A stretch of 9,646 nucleotides of DNA from an uncultured Collinsella sp. (GTDB lineage Bacteria; Actinomycetota; Coriobacteriia; Coriobacteriales; Coriobacteriaceae), in contig CABSNA010000040.1 in NCBI GenBank assembly GCA_902478865.1, positions 1 to 9,646 of the forward strand. The letters are read 5' to 3'. The position numbers and the translations under genes were made by a program. Below the pieces are notes generated by a model, which worked only from the letters and a program-made list of their open reading frames with translations, was not told where the DNA came from and searched no databases. This document shows positions 1-6,619 of this stretch, one piece after another; the stretch's first letter is position 1; each line of letters starts with the position of its first letter.

Positions 1-2
1 AG

Positions 3-200
3 ACCGTTCTGCCCGTTTCCTCGCTCATGGTGGGCGAGTATGGCCTGTCCGATCTGGCTATCTCCATGCCGACGGTCGTTGGCCGCGACGGCGTCGTCTG
101 CCGCGTCCCCGTGCCGCTGAACGACGACGAGCAGCATGAGCTCACCGTCTCCGCCAAGGCCCTCAAGGACATCATCGACAGCGTCGATTTCTCCTGCTAA
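3..200 (+). CDS. ldh: L-lactate dehydrogenase, C-terminal part (5' end outside window)
   Basis: The last 65 codons of an L-lactate dehydrogenase, which reduces pyruvate to L-lactate with NADH in the cytoplasm and regenerates NAD+ in fermentation. Seen: the stretch TVLPVSSLMVGEYGLSDLAI, then MPTVVGRDGV and PLNDDEQHELTVSAKALKDI, which follow the C-terminal order of the LDH/MDH family (GEYG...D...S.P..VG..GV, then Ls..E...l..Sa..Lk). The active-site His and the NAD-binding Rossmann fold lie upstream of the window. It ends in TAA at 198-200 and a strong terminator follows 33 bp later, so it is the last gene of its unit. A malate dehydrogenase of the same superfamily is possible, but the GEYG and VGRDGV wording favours lactate dehydrogenase. 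Confidence 0.85.
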   Translation, partial: TVLPVSSLMVGEYGLSDLAISMPTVVGRDGVVCRVPVPLNDDEQHELTVSAKALKDIIDSVDFSC

Positions 201-233
201 ATCAAGCTCGCTAGAGCGAAAAGCTACAATTAA

Positions 234-267
234 GGCGTCCGGGCCCACACGGTCCGGGCGCCTTTTT
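234..267 (+). terminator. Rho-independent terminator of ldh
   Basis: A 12-bp GC-rich stem, GGCGTCCGGGCC (234-245) with GGTCCGGGCGCC (251-262) including G-U pairs, a 5-nt loop CACAC and a run of five T at 263-267. It lies 33 bp after the ldh stop. Confidence 0.88.
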
Positions 268-311
268 GGTGCAAAGTAACCTGACCCCAATGCACCATCC
301 CAATGCACCAT
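268..311 (+). repeat. Intergenic palindromic repeat, copy 1, with a 13-bp tandem duplication
   Basis: GGTGCA (268-273) and TGCACC (291-296) form an inverted repeat (7 bp with the flanking T267 and A297) around a 17-nt loop containing AACCTGACCCC. The same unit, with two or three changes in the loop, recurs at 1491-1524. In this copy the right arm with its flank, CCCAATGCACCAT, is present twice head to tail (286-298 and 299-311). The unit lies between the ldh terminator and the next gene, in the style of REP-like intergenic repeats. Confidence 0.7.
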
Positions 312-327
312 AGTTGATGGGAGGGCC

Positions 328-1488
328 ATGTCGGATTCGCCTAATTTTTTGACCTATGCCCAGACGGCGTTTGATCCGTTTGAGGAGCGGCCGTTCTGCG
401 CGGTGGATAGCCTGGTCTTTGCGTGGTTGTCCTATTTGCGTTTGCCGGGTGATATGGCGGAGCTGACGAACTGGCAGGGCCTTGACGTACGCGAGCTGCT
501 GCGTGCCGAGTGCTACCGGGACATGATTGACGACTTGTGGGACTCGGAGGGGAGCAGGGCCTTGTTGGAGGCCGTGGCAGCAAGTCCTCGCTACCGTGGC
601 GTGCACGTTTGCGGCTATCGTGCTGTGAGCGATATGGTGGCGACGGAGCAGTTTGCAGCCATGACGTTCCGGTTTCCGGCGGGGTTTAGCTATCTTTCCT
701 TCCGGGGGACCGACAGCACGATTGTGGGCTGGAAAGAGGATTTTAACATGGCGTTCCGGTGTCCTGTGCCGGCCCAGGAATCCGCGGCGCGTTATGTGGA
801 CGAGGCGGCGGATGCGATTGACGGGCCGCTTTTGTGCGGAGGTCATTCCAAGGGCGGAAACCTTGCGGTGTACGGTGCGGCGATGTGCTCCGATGTCGCC
901 CGTGAGCGAATCGAACGGGCGTATTCCCATGATGGTCCGGGCTTCGTCGAGGAGTTTCTGAACGGCAACGCCTTTGCCGATCTTTCCGGTCGAATCGACA
1001 AGACGCTACCTCGATCGTCGATCTTTGGCATGATGCTCGAGACACAGGAGGACTATGCCATCGTTGAGAGCACCGAGTTCAGCCTGCTGCAGCACAATCC
1101 CTTTAGCTGGGTGGTTGATGGTCACGACTTCGTGTACTGTGAGCGCCTGTCCGCCGGTGCTCGATACGTTGATGGTTCCATTCGCGAGATGCTGCTTGCA
1201 GTGTCGCCTAGCGAACGCGAGCGTTTTGTAGATGCGTTGTTCTCCGTGTTTGAGGCTACGGGTGCTGAGCGGTTTGCGGATATCGCCGGGAATCTGCGCG
1301 AGAGCCTGCCCGTGATGCTCCAGGCTGCGCAAGGCTTTGACAAGGATACACGACGCTTTGTCTCGCAGACCATCGTGGCAATCCTTAAATGCGCACTGTT
1401 GCCCAAACGACCCCAGATCGACATGCCCGCTGCCGGCAAGAGTTTGGCAGAACAGCTCGAGGCTTGGCAGTCCGAGCTCCTGCGCTAA
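328..1488 (+). CDS. DUF2974 (Mbeg1-like) alpha/beta hydrolase
   Basis: A 386-residue cytoplasmic protein of the DUF2974/Mbeg1-like group, distant relatives of class 3 lipases with an alpha/beta hydrolase fold. Seen: no signal peptide; SYLSFRGTDSTIVGWKEDF (residues about 121-139), where the FRGTD motif matches the lipase-3 fold; the nucleophile elbow GHSKGGNLA with candidate catalytic Ser174; then SHDGPGF (200-206), the usual position of an acid residue; and LLQHNPFSW with His256, a candidate for the catalytic histidine. The substrate is unknown; members are annotated as lipases or esterases without firm biochemistry. GGGAGGG at 319-325 lies 2 nt before the ATG, a rather tight ribosome binding site. 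The gene stands alone between two copies of the same palindromic repeat and no promoter is clear. The family is secure, the chemistry is inference. Confidence 0.85.
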   Translation: MSDSPNFLTYAQTAFDPFEERPFCAVDSLVFAWLSYLRLPGDMAELTNWQGLDVRELLRAECYRDMIDDLWDSEGSRALLEAVAASPRYRGVHVCGYRAVSDMVATEQFAAMTFRFPAGFSYLSFRGTDSTIVGWKEDFNMAFRCPVPAQESAARYVDEAADAIDGPLLCGGHSKGGNLAVYGAAMCSDVARERIERAYSHDGPGFVEEFLNGNAFADLSGRIDKTLPRSSIFGMMLETQEDYAIVESTEFSLLQHNPFSWVVDGHDFVYCERLSAGARYVDGSIREMLLAVSPSERERFVDALFSVFEATGAERFADIAGNLRESLPVMLQAAQGFDKDTRRFVSQTIVAILKCALLPKRPQIDMPAAGKSLAEQLEAWQSELLR

Positions 1489-1490
1489 CC

Positions 1491-1524
1491 ATTGGTGCAA
1501 GCAACCTGTCCCCGATGCACCAAT
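1491..1524 (+). repeat. Intergenic palindromic repeat, copy 2
   Basis: A perfect 9-bp inverted repeat, ATTGGTGCA (1491-1499) and TGCACCAAT (1516-1524), around a 16-nt loop with AACCTGTCCCC. It is in the same orientation as the copy at 268-296 and begins 2 bp after the stop of the hydrolase gene. No T-run follows, so it is not a standard Rho-independent terminator, though the RNA would form a hairpin. Confidence 0.72.
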
Positions 1525-1554
1525 CTTCGAAGCGCCTGGGGCGGGCTCGACCGC

Positions 1555-1560
1555 TATACT
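1555..1560 (+). promoter_or_regulatory. Possible -10 box for the nucleoid-associated protein gene
   Basis: TATACT matches 5 of 6 consensus positions and lies 39 bp before the preferred ATG at 1599. No recognisable -35 box sits 16-18 bp upstream, so this is a weak call. Confidence 0.35.
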
Positions 1561-1598
1561 GATTCGTGCCGAAATCAATCTAGAACGGAATGCCGTAT

Positions 1599-2603
1599 AT
1601 GAAAATCAATCACGCGATTCTGCATATCCTGGACTTTGACTCTGCCGTCAACGTTATGAGCCAGCGCGAGCTCGATATCGAGAGCCGTACCGTGCGCAAC
1701 TTCGTGACCACGCATCTGCGCCGCGCACGCACCTCGGCCGACAATAAACGCGCCACGTTTGCCGAGAACTCCGCATTCGGCGGCGAGCTCAAGGGCTATT
1801 TCTTTGGTGAGCGTGAGTTCGTGGACCTGTCTCAGCAGATTGCGGAGTTCATCTCTTCCGAACTTACCAAGGCCGAGAAAGCCGAGTCCACTGACGTGCT
1901 TGTGGCGGACTTTGATGACGATGAGGATGCCCGCTGGTTTGCCGTGATGCTGCTGGGCTCCAAGCAGGCTTTTATGCACGAGGTAGGTCGCGAAGAGGGC
2001 GAGGTGCGCAACGACATTGCGCGCCACTACGCCATTCTGCCGAATCCCTCGCAAAAGGTGCCGAGCTATGCAATCGTGCGTGCAAGCACCATGGAGATCG
2101 GCTATGTGGACAAGAAACGCAAGATCGCCGGCGAGGACCGTATGCTTATCCCCGATGGCCTGCTGCAGTGCGACACGGGCGTATCGGGCAAGGAAGTCAT
2201 CGACACCGTGACGCGTGTGGTCGAGGAAGTCGCCGAGGAGCACGGTGCCAATACGGCCGTAGCGCTCGCCAAGGTTAAGGCTGCTGTTGCCGAGAAGGTC
2301 GAGGATGACGAGGAGCTGCCGCCTTGGGATATCGTCGACGAGGTCTTTGAGGACGAGCCGGTCATCAAGGAGTGCGTGCGCGCGGCACTGACCGAGGAGA
2401 AGGTGCCTGAGCGTGTGCCCGTGGAGCGCAAGCAGGTCGAACGCGCGGCGGTGCGCAATCATAAGATCCGTACCGACACGGGTATCGAGATCAGCTTCCC
2501 GGCCGAGATGGGTTCCAACTCCGAGTACATCGAGTTCGTCAATGAGCCTAACGGCCTCATCTCCATCGAGCTCAAAAATATCGGTAGCATCGAGAATCGA
2601 TAA
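1599..2603 (+). CDS. 37-kDa nucleoid-associated protein, NdpA/YejK family
   Basis: A 334-residue member of the 37-kDa nucleoid-associated protein family (PF04245; E. coli YejK is the type protein), associated with bacterial chromosomal DNA; the molecular role is poorly known. Seen: the N-terminal signature HAILHILDFDS, the following RELDIESRTV segment, an acidic central strand VLVADFDDDEDARWFAVM typical of the family core, and a C-terminal half with FPAEMG and IEFVNEPNGLISIELKNI. There is no signal peptide or membrane helix. I chose the ATG at 1599 because family members begin almost directly with M-x-I-x-x-AILHILD and GGA at 1587-1589 sits 9 nt upstream; an in-frame ATG at 1590 would add only MPY. 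It is a single-gene unit with a strong terminator behind it, and no phage or defence gene is adjacent. Confidence 0.85.
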   Translation: MKINHAILHILDFDSAVNVMSQRELDIESRTVRNFVTTHLRRARTSADNKRATFAENSAFGGELKGYFFGEREFVDLSQQIAEFISSELTKAEKAESTDVLVADFDDDEDARWFAVMLLGSKQAFMHEVGREEGEVRNDIARHYAILPNPSQKVPSYAIVRASTMEIGYVDKKRKIAGEDRMLIPDGLLQCDTGVSGKEVIDTVTRVVEEVAEEHGANTAVALAKVKAAVAEKVEDDEELPPWDIVDEVFEDEPVIKECVRAALTEEKVPERVPVERKQVERAAVRNHKIRTDTGIEISFPAEMGSNSEYIEFVNEPNGLISIELKNIGSIENR

Positions 2604-2631
2604 GTTGCGTTGCGCCTACAGCGAGAAAGCA

Positions 2632-2665
2632 AAGGCCGAAGCCCTTCGGGACTTCGGCCTTTTTT
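2632..2665 (+). terminator. Rho-independent terminator of the nucleoid-associated protein gene
   Basis: AAGGCCGAAG (2632-2641) pairs perfectly with CTTCGGCCTT (2652-2661), the apical part carries TTCG, and T2660-T2665 forms the U-tract. The A-rich left flank means it could also act weakly on the opposite strand. Confidence 0.92.
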
Positions 2666-2716
2666 GTTTTCGGCTTGGTTGCTGACATTGCGCCGCAGGT
2701 TGGGCATACGTCAGCG

Positions 2717-2741
2717 AAAACGCGGTTTGTCAAAACCGCGT
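2717..2741 (-). terminator. Rho-independent terminator of the lysine operon
   Basis: On the minus strand ACGCGGTTT (2741-2733) pairs perfectly with AAACCGCGT (2728-2720) around a 4-nt loop, followed by TTTT (2720-2717). It begins 5 bp past the dapH stop, so it ends the lysA-dapA-dapB-dapH transcript. Together with the terminator at 2632-2665 it separates the two convergent units. Confidence 0.8.
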
Positions 2742-2746
2742 AACTA

Positions 2747-3466
2747 TTAAAGTTGACGTAAGCCCTCTTCCAGGCCGGTCTTGCTGTCGGTCTTCTCGTC
2801 GCGCATCTTGATGACGCGGGCGGGGACACCGGCCACGACGGCACCGGCGGGGACGTCCTCGACGCACACGGCGCCGGCGGCAACAACAGCGCCCTTGCCC
2901 ACGCGTACGCCCTCCAGGACCACGGCGTTGGCGCCGATCATGACGTCGTCTTCGATGATGACGGGCGTGGCGCTTGCGGGCTCAACGACGCCTGCCAACA
3001 CGGTTCCAGCGCCGATGTGGCAGTTCTTGCCCACGGTGGCGCGGCCGCCTAGCACGGCGCCCATATCGATCATGGAACCCTCGCCGATAACGGAGCCGAT
3101 GTTGATGATGGCGCCCATCATGATGACGGCACGGTCGCCAATCTCGACGCGGTCGCGGATGATCGCGCCCGGCTCGATGCGGGCGTTGATGCCCTTAAGG
3201 TCGAGCATGGGCACGGCGGAGTTGCGGCAATCGTTCTCCACGTCGTAGTAATCGATGGAATCGGCGTTGGCGTCCAGGATGGCCTTAAGCTCATCCCAGT
3301 CGCCAAAGACGGTCTTGCCGCGACGACCGCCGTAGACATGTGCGTCGCCCCAAGCAACCTTCATGCCCGGCTTCTCGCGCACGTACAACTTGACGGGCGT
3401 CTTTTTGGGCGCGGTGGCGATGTAGTTGATAATCTCCTGTGCATCCATCTCGGCTGCGTTACTCAT
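2747..3466 (-). CDS. dapH: Tetrahydrodipicolinate N-acetyltransferase (DapH type)
   Basis: A cytoplasmic enzyme of 239 residues, EC 2.3.1.89, that transfers acetyl from acetyl-CoA to tetrahydrodipicolinate, giving N-acetyl-2-amino-6-oxopimelate on the acetylase route to DAP and lysine. Seen: an N-terminal DapH-specific domain (about 1-90, with YVREKPGMK), then left-handed beta-helix hexapeptide repeats (about 94-215), including INARIEPGAIIRDRVEIGDR and VIMMGAIINIGSVIGEG, and the acyl-transferase ending GVPARVI. Length and domain order match Bacillus DapH (YkuQ, about 236 residues), not the longer succinylating DapD of Proteobacteria. Many pipelines call the same protein dapD. AAAGGAGAG precedes the ATG by 7 nt. 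It is the last gene of the operon, 39 bp after dapB. It implies that a matching aminotransferase and an N-acetyl-DAP deacetylase exist in this genome. Confidence 0.93.
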   Translation of the reverse strand: MSNAAEMDAQEIINYIATAPKKTPVKLYVREKPGMKVAWGDAHVYGGRRGKTVFGDWDELKAILDANADSIDYYDVENDCRNSAVPMLDLKGINARIEPGAIIRDRVEIGDRAVIMMGAIINIGSVIGEGSMIDMGAVLGGRATVGKNCHIGAGTVLAGVVEPASATPVIIEDDVMIGANAVVLEGVRVGKGAVVAAGAVCVEDVPAGAVVAGVPARVIKMRDEKTDSKTGLEEGLRQL

Positions 3467-3505
3467 TTGCTATCTCTCCTTTGGGCGGATTCGGTTGACA
3501 CCTGG

Positions 3506-4246
3506 TTAGACAAACATGACCTGGTCGAACGTATAGAAGCCGGGTTCGCGGGTGACGAGCTTCTGCGCGGCTGCCAAGGCGCCGTTGACAAAGATCTGAC
3601 GACTCGTGGCGCGGTGGGTGAGCGTGACCTCCTCGTCCTGGCCGAAAAAGCTTACCTCGTGCACGCCGGCGACGGTGCCGCCGCGCAGCGAGTGCATACC
3701 GATCTCCTTGGGGTCACGCGCGCCGCACATGCCCTCGCGGCCATAGACGGGGTGGTAGCCTGCCTCGGGCTCGGCCTCGACTACGGCGTCGAGCAGCAGC
3801 TTGGCGGTACCGCTGGGGGCATCGACCTTTTGGTTGTGGTGCGTCTCGACGATTTCGCAGTCAAAGCCGGGCAGCTCGCGTGTAGCCTGCGCTACCAGAT
3901 GGCGCAGGGCTGCGATACCGATGGAGTAATTGCCCGAGTGCATAACGCGGGTGTTCTGGCCCAGCTCACGCAGGCGGTCCATCTGCTCGGGGGTGTAGCC
4001 TGTGGTGCCTGAGACCAATGCCGCGCCCGTGCGCTCGACATAGGCGACGACGGCGTCGAAGGTCGCGACGTTCGAGAAGTCGATAATCACATCGGCAGCC
4101 GGTGCGTTCTCGAGCTTGCTCAAATCGAAGCCAATCTGGGCCACGATATCAAAAACGGGTTGACCGGCGGCGTCGACAACGCCCTCGGCGGTGGTGCGGA
4201 TGAGCGAGCCCATGCGGCCCGTTCCCATAATGACGGTCTTAATCAA
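3506..4246 (-). CDS. dapB: 4-hydroxy-tetrahydrodipicolinate reductase
   Basis: DapB (EC 1.17.1.8) reduces the DapA product to tetrahydrodipicolinate with NAD(P)H. At 246 residues it has the normal length. Seen: nucleotide-binding MGTGRMG (7-13), SGTTGYT (79-85), SGNYSIG (104-110), the catalytic stretch ETHHNQKVDAPSGTA with His136 and Lys140 and the substrate-binding SGT, and HSLRGGTVAGVHEV (185-198). The start codon is TTG (4246-4244): the first codons are TTG ATT AAG, and the next Met falls inside the Rossann glycine motif region, too late to be the start. AAGGGAG (4262-4256) lies 9 nt upstream. The gene overlaps the end of dapA by 8 bases in another frame, which points to translational coupling. 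The product feeds DapH, encoded next. Confidence 0.94.
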   Translation of the reverse strand: MIKTVIMGTGRMGSLIRTTAEGVVDAAGQPVFDIVAQIGFDLSKLENAPAADVIIDFSNVATFDAVVAYVERTGAALVSGTTGYTPEQMDRLRELGQNTRVMHSGNYSIGIAALRHLVAQATRELPGFDCEIVETHHNQKVDAPSGTAKLLLDAVVEAEPEAGYHPVYGREGMCGARDPKEIGMHSLRGGTVAGVHEVSFFGQDEEVTLTHRATSRQIFVNGALAAAQKLVTREPGFYTFDQVMFV

Positions 4247-5129
4247 GCAGACCAGCTCCCTTCAGAGCATCGGTAAGTGCGGCTCGCGTGTCCTCTGCCA
4301 TGGGGCACAGCGGCATACGGTAGTTTGCCTCGATCATGCCCATCTGGGCGAGCGCTTCCTTGACGGGGATGGGGTTGACCTCGCTAAAGAGGGCATTGAT
4401 GAGCGGCTGGCCGGCAATCTGGATATCGCGGGCGCGTGCCACGTCACCGTCCAGATAGGCGCGGCACATGTCGTGCACGAGCTGCGGCTGAACATCGGCC
4501 CACACGCTGATGGTGCCCGAGGCGCCCAGGCTCATGAGCGGTACGGTAAGCGCGTCCTCGCCCGAGTACATGCGGAAGTCGTCTGACAGCAGGTGGGCGA
4601 TCTTGGCCGCGTAGGCGACGTTGCCCGAGGCCTCCTTAATACCCATGATGTTGGGGTGCGCGGCCAGGCGTTCTACGTTGCGCTCGCTGATGCCGCAGCC
4701 ACAGCGGCCGGGGATGTTGTACAGGATGCAGGGGATGTCCACGGCATCGGCGACGGTCTTAAAGTGCTGATAGATACCCTCTTCATTGGACTTGTTGTAG
4801 TAGGGGGTGATGAGCAGCAGACCGTCGGCGCCCAGGCCCTGATAGGTGAGCGACTTGGTGAGCATGGTCTGCGTGGAGTTGGAGCCCGAGCCGGCAATAA
4901 CGGGGACGCGTCCTGCAACATGCTTGACCACAGCGGCGACGACGGAGTTGTCCTCGTCATCGGTCATCGTGGCACTCTCACCGGTGGTGCCCAGGGTGAG
5001 GATGGCGTCAGTGCCATTTTGCAGGTGGAAATCGATAAGGCGCTCAAGCGCGTCAAAGTCGACACTGCCGTCCTTTTTAAACGGCGTGACAAGGGCGACG
5101 ATTGAGCCCTCGAGATTGCGGATATCCAT
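4239..5129 (-). CDS. dapA: 4-hydroxy-tetrahydrodipicolinate synthase (internal start in the fused frame)
   Basis: DapA (EC 4.3.3.7) condenses pyruvate with aspartate semialdehyde, the first committed step to DAP and lysine. Read from the internal ATG at 5129 it is 296 residues, the normal length of a free-standing DapA, and starts with the family-like MDIRNLEGSIVALVTPF. Seen: GTTGES (47-52) with the catalytic Thr pair, ITPYYNK (107-113), LYNIPGR with Tyr137, and GIKEASGN with the Schiff-base Lys165, so the active site is complete. AAGGAG (5141-5136) stands 6 nt before this ATG, an ideal ribosome binding site inside what would be linker coding sequence of the fusion. I therefore list it as a probable second product of the same frame. 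Its end overlaps the dapB start by 8 bases. Confidence 0.8.
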   Translation of the reverse strand: MDIRNLEGSIVALVTPFKKDGSVDFDALERLIDFHLQNGTDAILTLGTTGESATMTDDEDNSVVAAVVKHVAGRVPVIAGSGSNSTQTMLTKSLTYQGLGADGLLLITPYYNKSNEEGIYQHFKTVADAVDIPCILYNIPGRCGCGISERNVERLAAHPNIMGIKEASGNVAYAAKIAHLLSDDFRMYSGEDALTVPLMSLGASGTISVWADVQPQLVHDMCRAYLDGDVARARDIQIAGQPLINALFSEVNPIPVKEALAQMGMIEANYRMPLCPMAEDTRAALTDALKGAGLLD

Positions 5130-6548
5130 GTTCTTCTCCTTCGCTTCCGCGATCTGGACGCGTTTGTTCCATTGGGCGGCGACTGCTAGGCGCTCGTCCT
5201 GAGCGCGACGGCGGGCGCTTTCGGCGCGCGATTTGGCCAGCAGCTCGCGGCCGCACGGCAGCACGTCGAGCGTGGCAAAGTAATCGCCCGGGCGCTCGGC
5301 GCGGCGAATGAGGTCTGCCGAGCCATCGGGGCGCAACAGGACCTCGGCGGAGCGCAGGCGGCCGTTGTAGTTGTAGCCCATAGAGTGGCCATGCGCGCCG
5401 GTGTCGTGAATCACGAGCAGGTCGCCCATGTCGATATGCGGCAGCTCGCGGTCGATGGCGAACTTGTCGTTGTTCTCGCACAGATTGCCCGTGATGTCGT
5501 AGGTGTCCGTGACGGGCGCTGTGGTCTTGTCGTCGCCACCCGGCTGGCCCATCACCGTAATGTGGTGGTAGGCGCCATACATGGCAGGACGAATCAGATC
5601 GACGGCGCTTGCGTCCACGCCGATATAGTCCTTGTAGATCTGCTTCTCGTGGATGGCCTTGGTGACCAGGCATCCGTAGGGGCCCATCATAAAGCGACCC
5701 ATCTCGGTGCAGATCGCCACATCGCCCATGCCGGCGGGGACCAGAATCTCGTCGTAGGCTGCGTGTACGCCCTCACCGATGGCGTGAATGTCGTTAGCCT
5801 GCTGCTCGGGCAGGTAGGGGATACCCACACCGCCGGACAGATTGATGAAGGCGACATGTGCGCCGGTCTCGCGCTCCAAGCGCACGGCAAGCTCAAAGAG
5901 GATGCGCGCAAGCTTGGGGTAGTAGTCGTTGGTGACGGTGTTGCTGGCAAGGAATGCGTGGATGCCAAAGTCCTCGGCGCCCTTGGTCTTGAGCATGCGG
6001 AACGCCTCGAAGAGTTGTTCGGTGGTCATGCCGTATTTGGAGTCGCCCGGGTTGTCCATGATGCCGTTGGAAAGCTGGAACAGGCCGCCCGGATTAAAAC
6101 GGCAACTGACCGTCTTGGGGATGGGGCCTGCGACACGCTCAAAGAACTCGATGTGGCTGATGTCGTCAAAGTTGACGATGGCACCCAGCTTGTCGGCGAG
6201 CTCAAAATCCGCCGCCGGCGTGTCGTTGGACGAGAACATGATGTCGTGTCCCGTGATGCCCAGCGAGCGGGCAATCATGAGCTCGGTATAGCTCGAGCAA
6301 TCACAGCCGCAGCCGTATTCGTTGAGAATGGAGATGAGCGCCGGGTTGGGATTGGCCTTGACGGCAAAGTACTCCTTAAAGCCCGGGTTCCATGCAAAGG
6401 CGTCGCGCACCTCTTGCATGTTGCGGCGGATGCCTGCCTCGTCGTATAGATGAAACGGCGTGGGGAACTGCTCGACGATATGCTCGAGTGTCTCCTTGTC
6501 CACAAACGGCTGCTTGGCCGCATACGCCTCGTTGGGGGTCAATGCCAT
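4239..6548 (-). CDS. lysA-dapA: LysA-DapA fusion: diaminopimelate decarboxylase + dihydrodipicolinate synthase
   Basis: One uninterrupted frame of 769 codons joins the last and the first committed enzymes of lysine synthesis. Residues about 1-430 are LysA (EC 4.1.1.20), a PLP enzyme of fold type III that turns meso-DAP into lysine: PLP lysine K64 in YFAVKANPNP, LSGGVGIPY (238-246), EMGRF (282-286), active-site CENNDKFAIDRELP (C357) and GYNYNGRLR (391-399). Where common LysA proteins have HIGSQ there is FGIHAFLASNT, so this is a divergent LysA branch. Residues about 431-473 form a charged, Ala/Arg/Glu-rich, probably helical linker. From Met474 on follows a complete DapA. ATG 6548 is preceded by CGAGG, 10 nt away, and by a lysine riboswitch. 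I read the codons across the junction and found no stop. Whether cells keep the two parts joined is unknown, because a good internal start exists. A lost stop codon in this strain or an assembly error is the alternative to a stable natural fusion. Confidence 0.82.
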   Translation of the reverse strand: MALTPNEAYAAKQPFVDKETLEHIVEQFPTPFHLYDEAGIRRNMQEVRDAFAWNPGFKEYFAVKANPNPALISILNEYGCGCDCSSYTELMIARSLGITGHDIMFSSNDTPAADFELADKLGAIVNFDDISHIEFFERVAGPIPKTVSCRFNPGGLFQLSNGIMDNPGDSKYGMTTEQLFEAFRMLKTKGAEDFGIHAFLASNTVTNDYYPKLARILFELAVRLERETGAHVAFINLSGGVGIPYLPEQQANDIHAIGEGVHAAYDEILVPAGMGDVAICTEMGRFMMGPYGCLVTKAIHEKQIYKDYIGVDASAVDLIRPAMYGAYHHITVMGQPGGDDKTTAPVTDTYDITGNLCENNDKFAIDRELPHIDMGDLLVIHDTGAHGHSMGYNYNGRLRSAEVLLRPDGSADLIRRAERPGDYFATLDVLPCGRELLAKSRAESARRRAQDERLAVAAQWNKRVQIAEAKEKNMDIRNLEGSIVALVTPFKKDGSVDFDALERLIDFHLQNGTDAILTLGTTGESATMTDDEDNSVVAAVVKHVAGRVPVIAGSGSNSTQTMLTKSLTYQGLGADGLLLITPYYNKSNEEGIYQHFKTVADAVDIPCILYNIPGRCGCGISERNVERLAAHPNIMGIKEASGNVAYAAKIAHLLSDDFRMYSGEDALTVPLMSLGASGTISVWADVQPQLVHDMCRAYLDGDVARARDIQIAGQPLINALFSEVNPIPVKEALAQMGMIEANYRMPLCPMAEDTRAALTDALKGAGLLD
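5136..5141 (-). promoter_or_regulatory. Internal ribosome binding site for dapA inside the fused frame
   Basis: AAGGAG on the minus strand, 6 nt before ATG 5129. In the fused protein these bases are read as part of ...AEAKEKN-M. Its strength and spacing suggest that dapA was, or still is, translated separately. Confidence 0.7.
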
Positions 6549-6619
6549 GTCCCGTAAACCTCGCTATCCAGACGGCGCCATCTGCGCATCGAATCCGCAT
6601 AGCGTGGACCCAATGTCCG
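6549..6619 (-). promoter_or_regulatory. Expression platform of the lysine riboswitch, probably translational
   Basis: Between aptamer and lysA ATG there is no hairpin with a U-run, so attenuation by a standard terminator is unlikely. GGATAGCG (6569-6562), which overlaps the Shine-Dalgarno GAGG (6562-6559) by one base, can pair with CGCTATCC at the aptamer 3' end (6626-6619) or, more weakly, with CGCTAT (6604-6599). The near-palindrome 6569-6584 and the small hairpin at 6606-6618 add alternative structures. Switching by hiding or freeing the lysA ribosome binding site is my inference. Confidence 0.5.

Noticed and set aside
2680..2715. GCTGAC / GTCAGC inverted repeat between the two terminators
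   Set aside because: Six-base arms with a 24-bp spacer and no T-run; likely chance.
3338..4012. 224-codon open frame antisense to dapB
   Set aside because: Antisense shadow of conserved dapB codons, crosses the dapB-dapH gap, and has no recognisable domain.
5385..6449. 354-codon open frame antisense to lysA
   Set aside because: Low-complexity Val/Gly/Asp/Leu composition typical of the reverse of a GC-rich gene, no ribosome binding site, and the minus-strand LysA is unmistakable.
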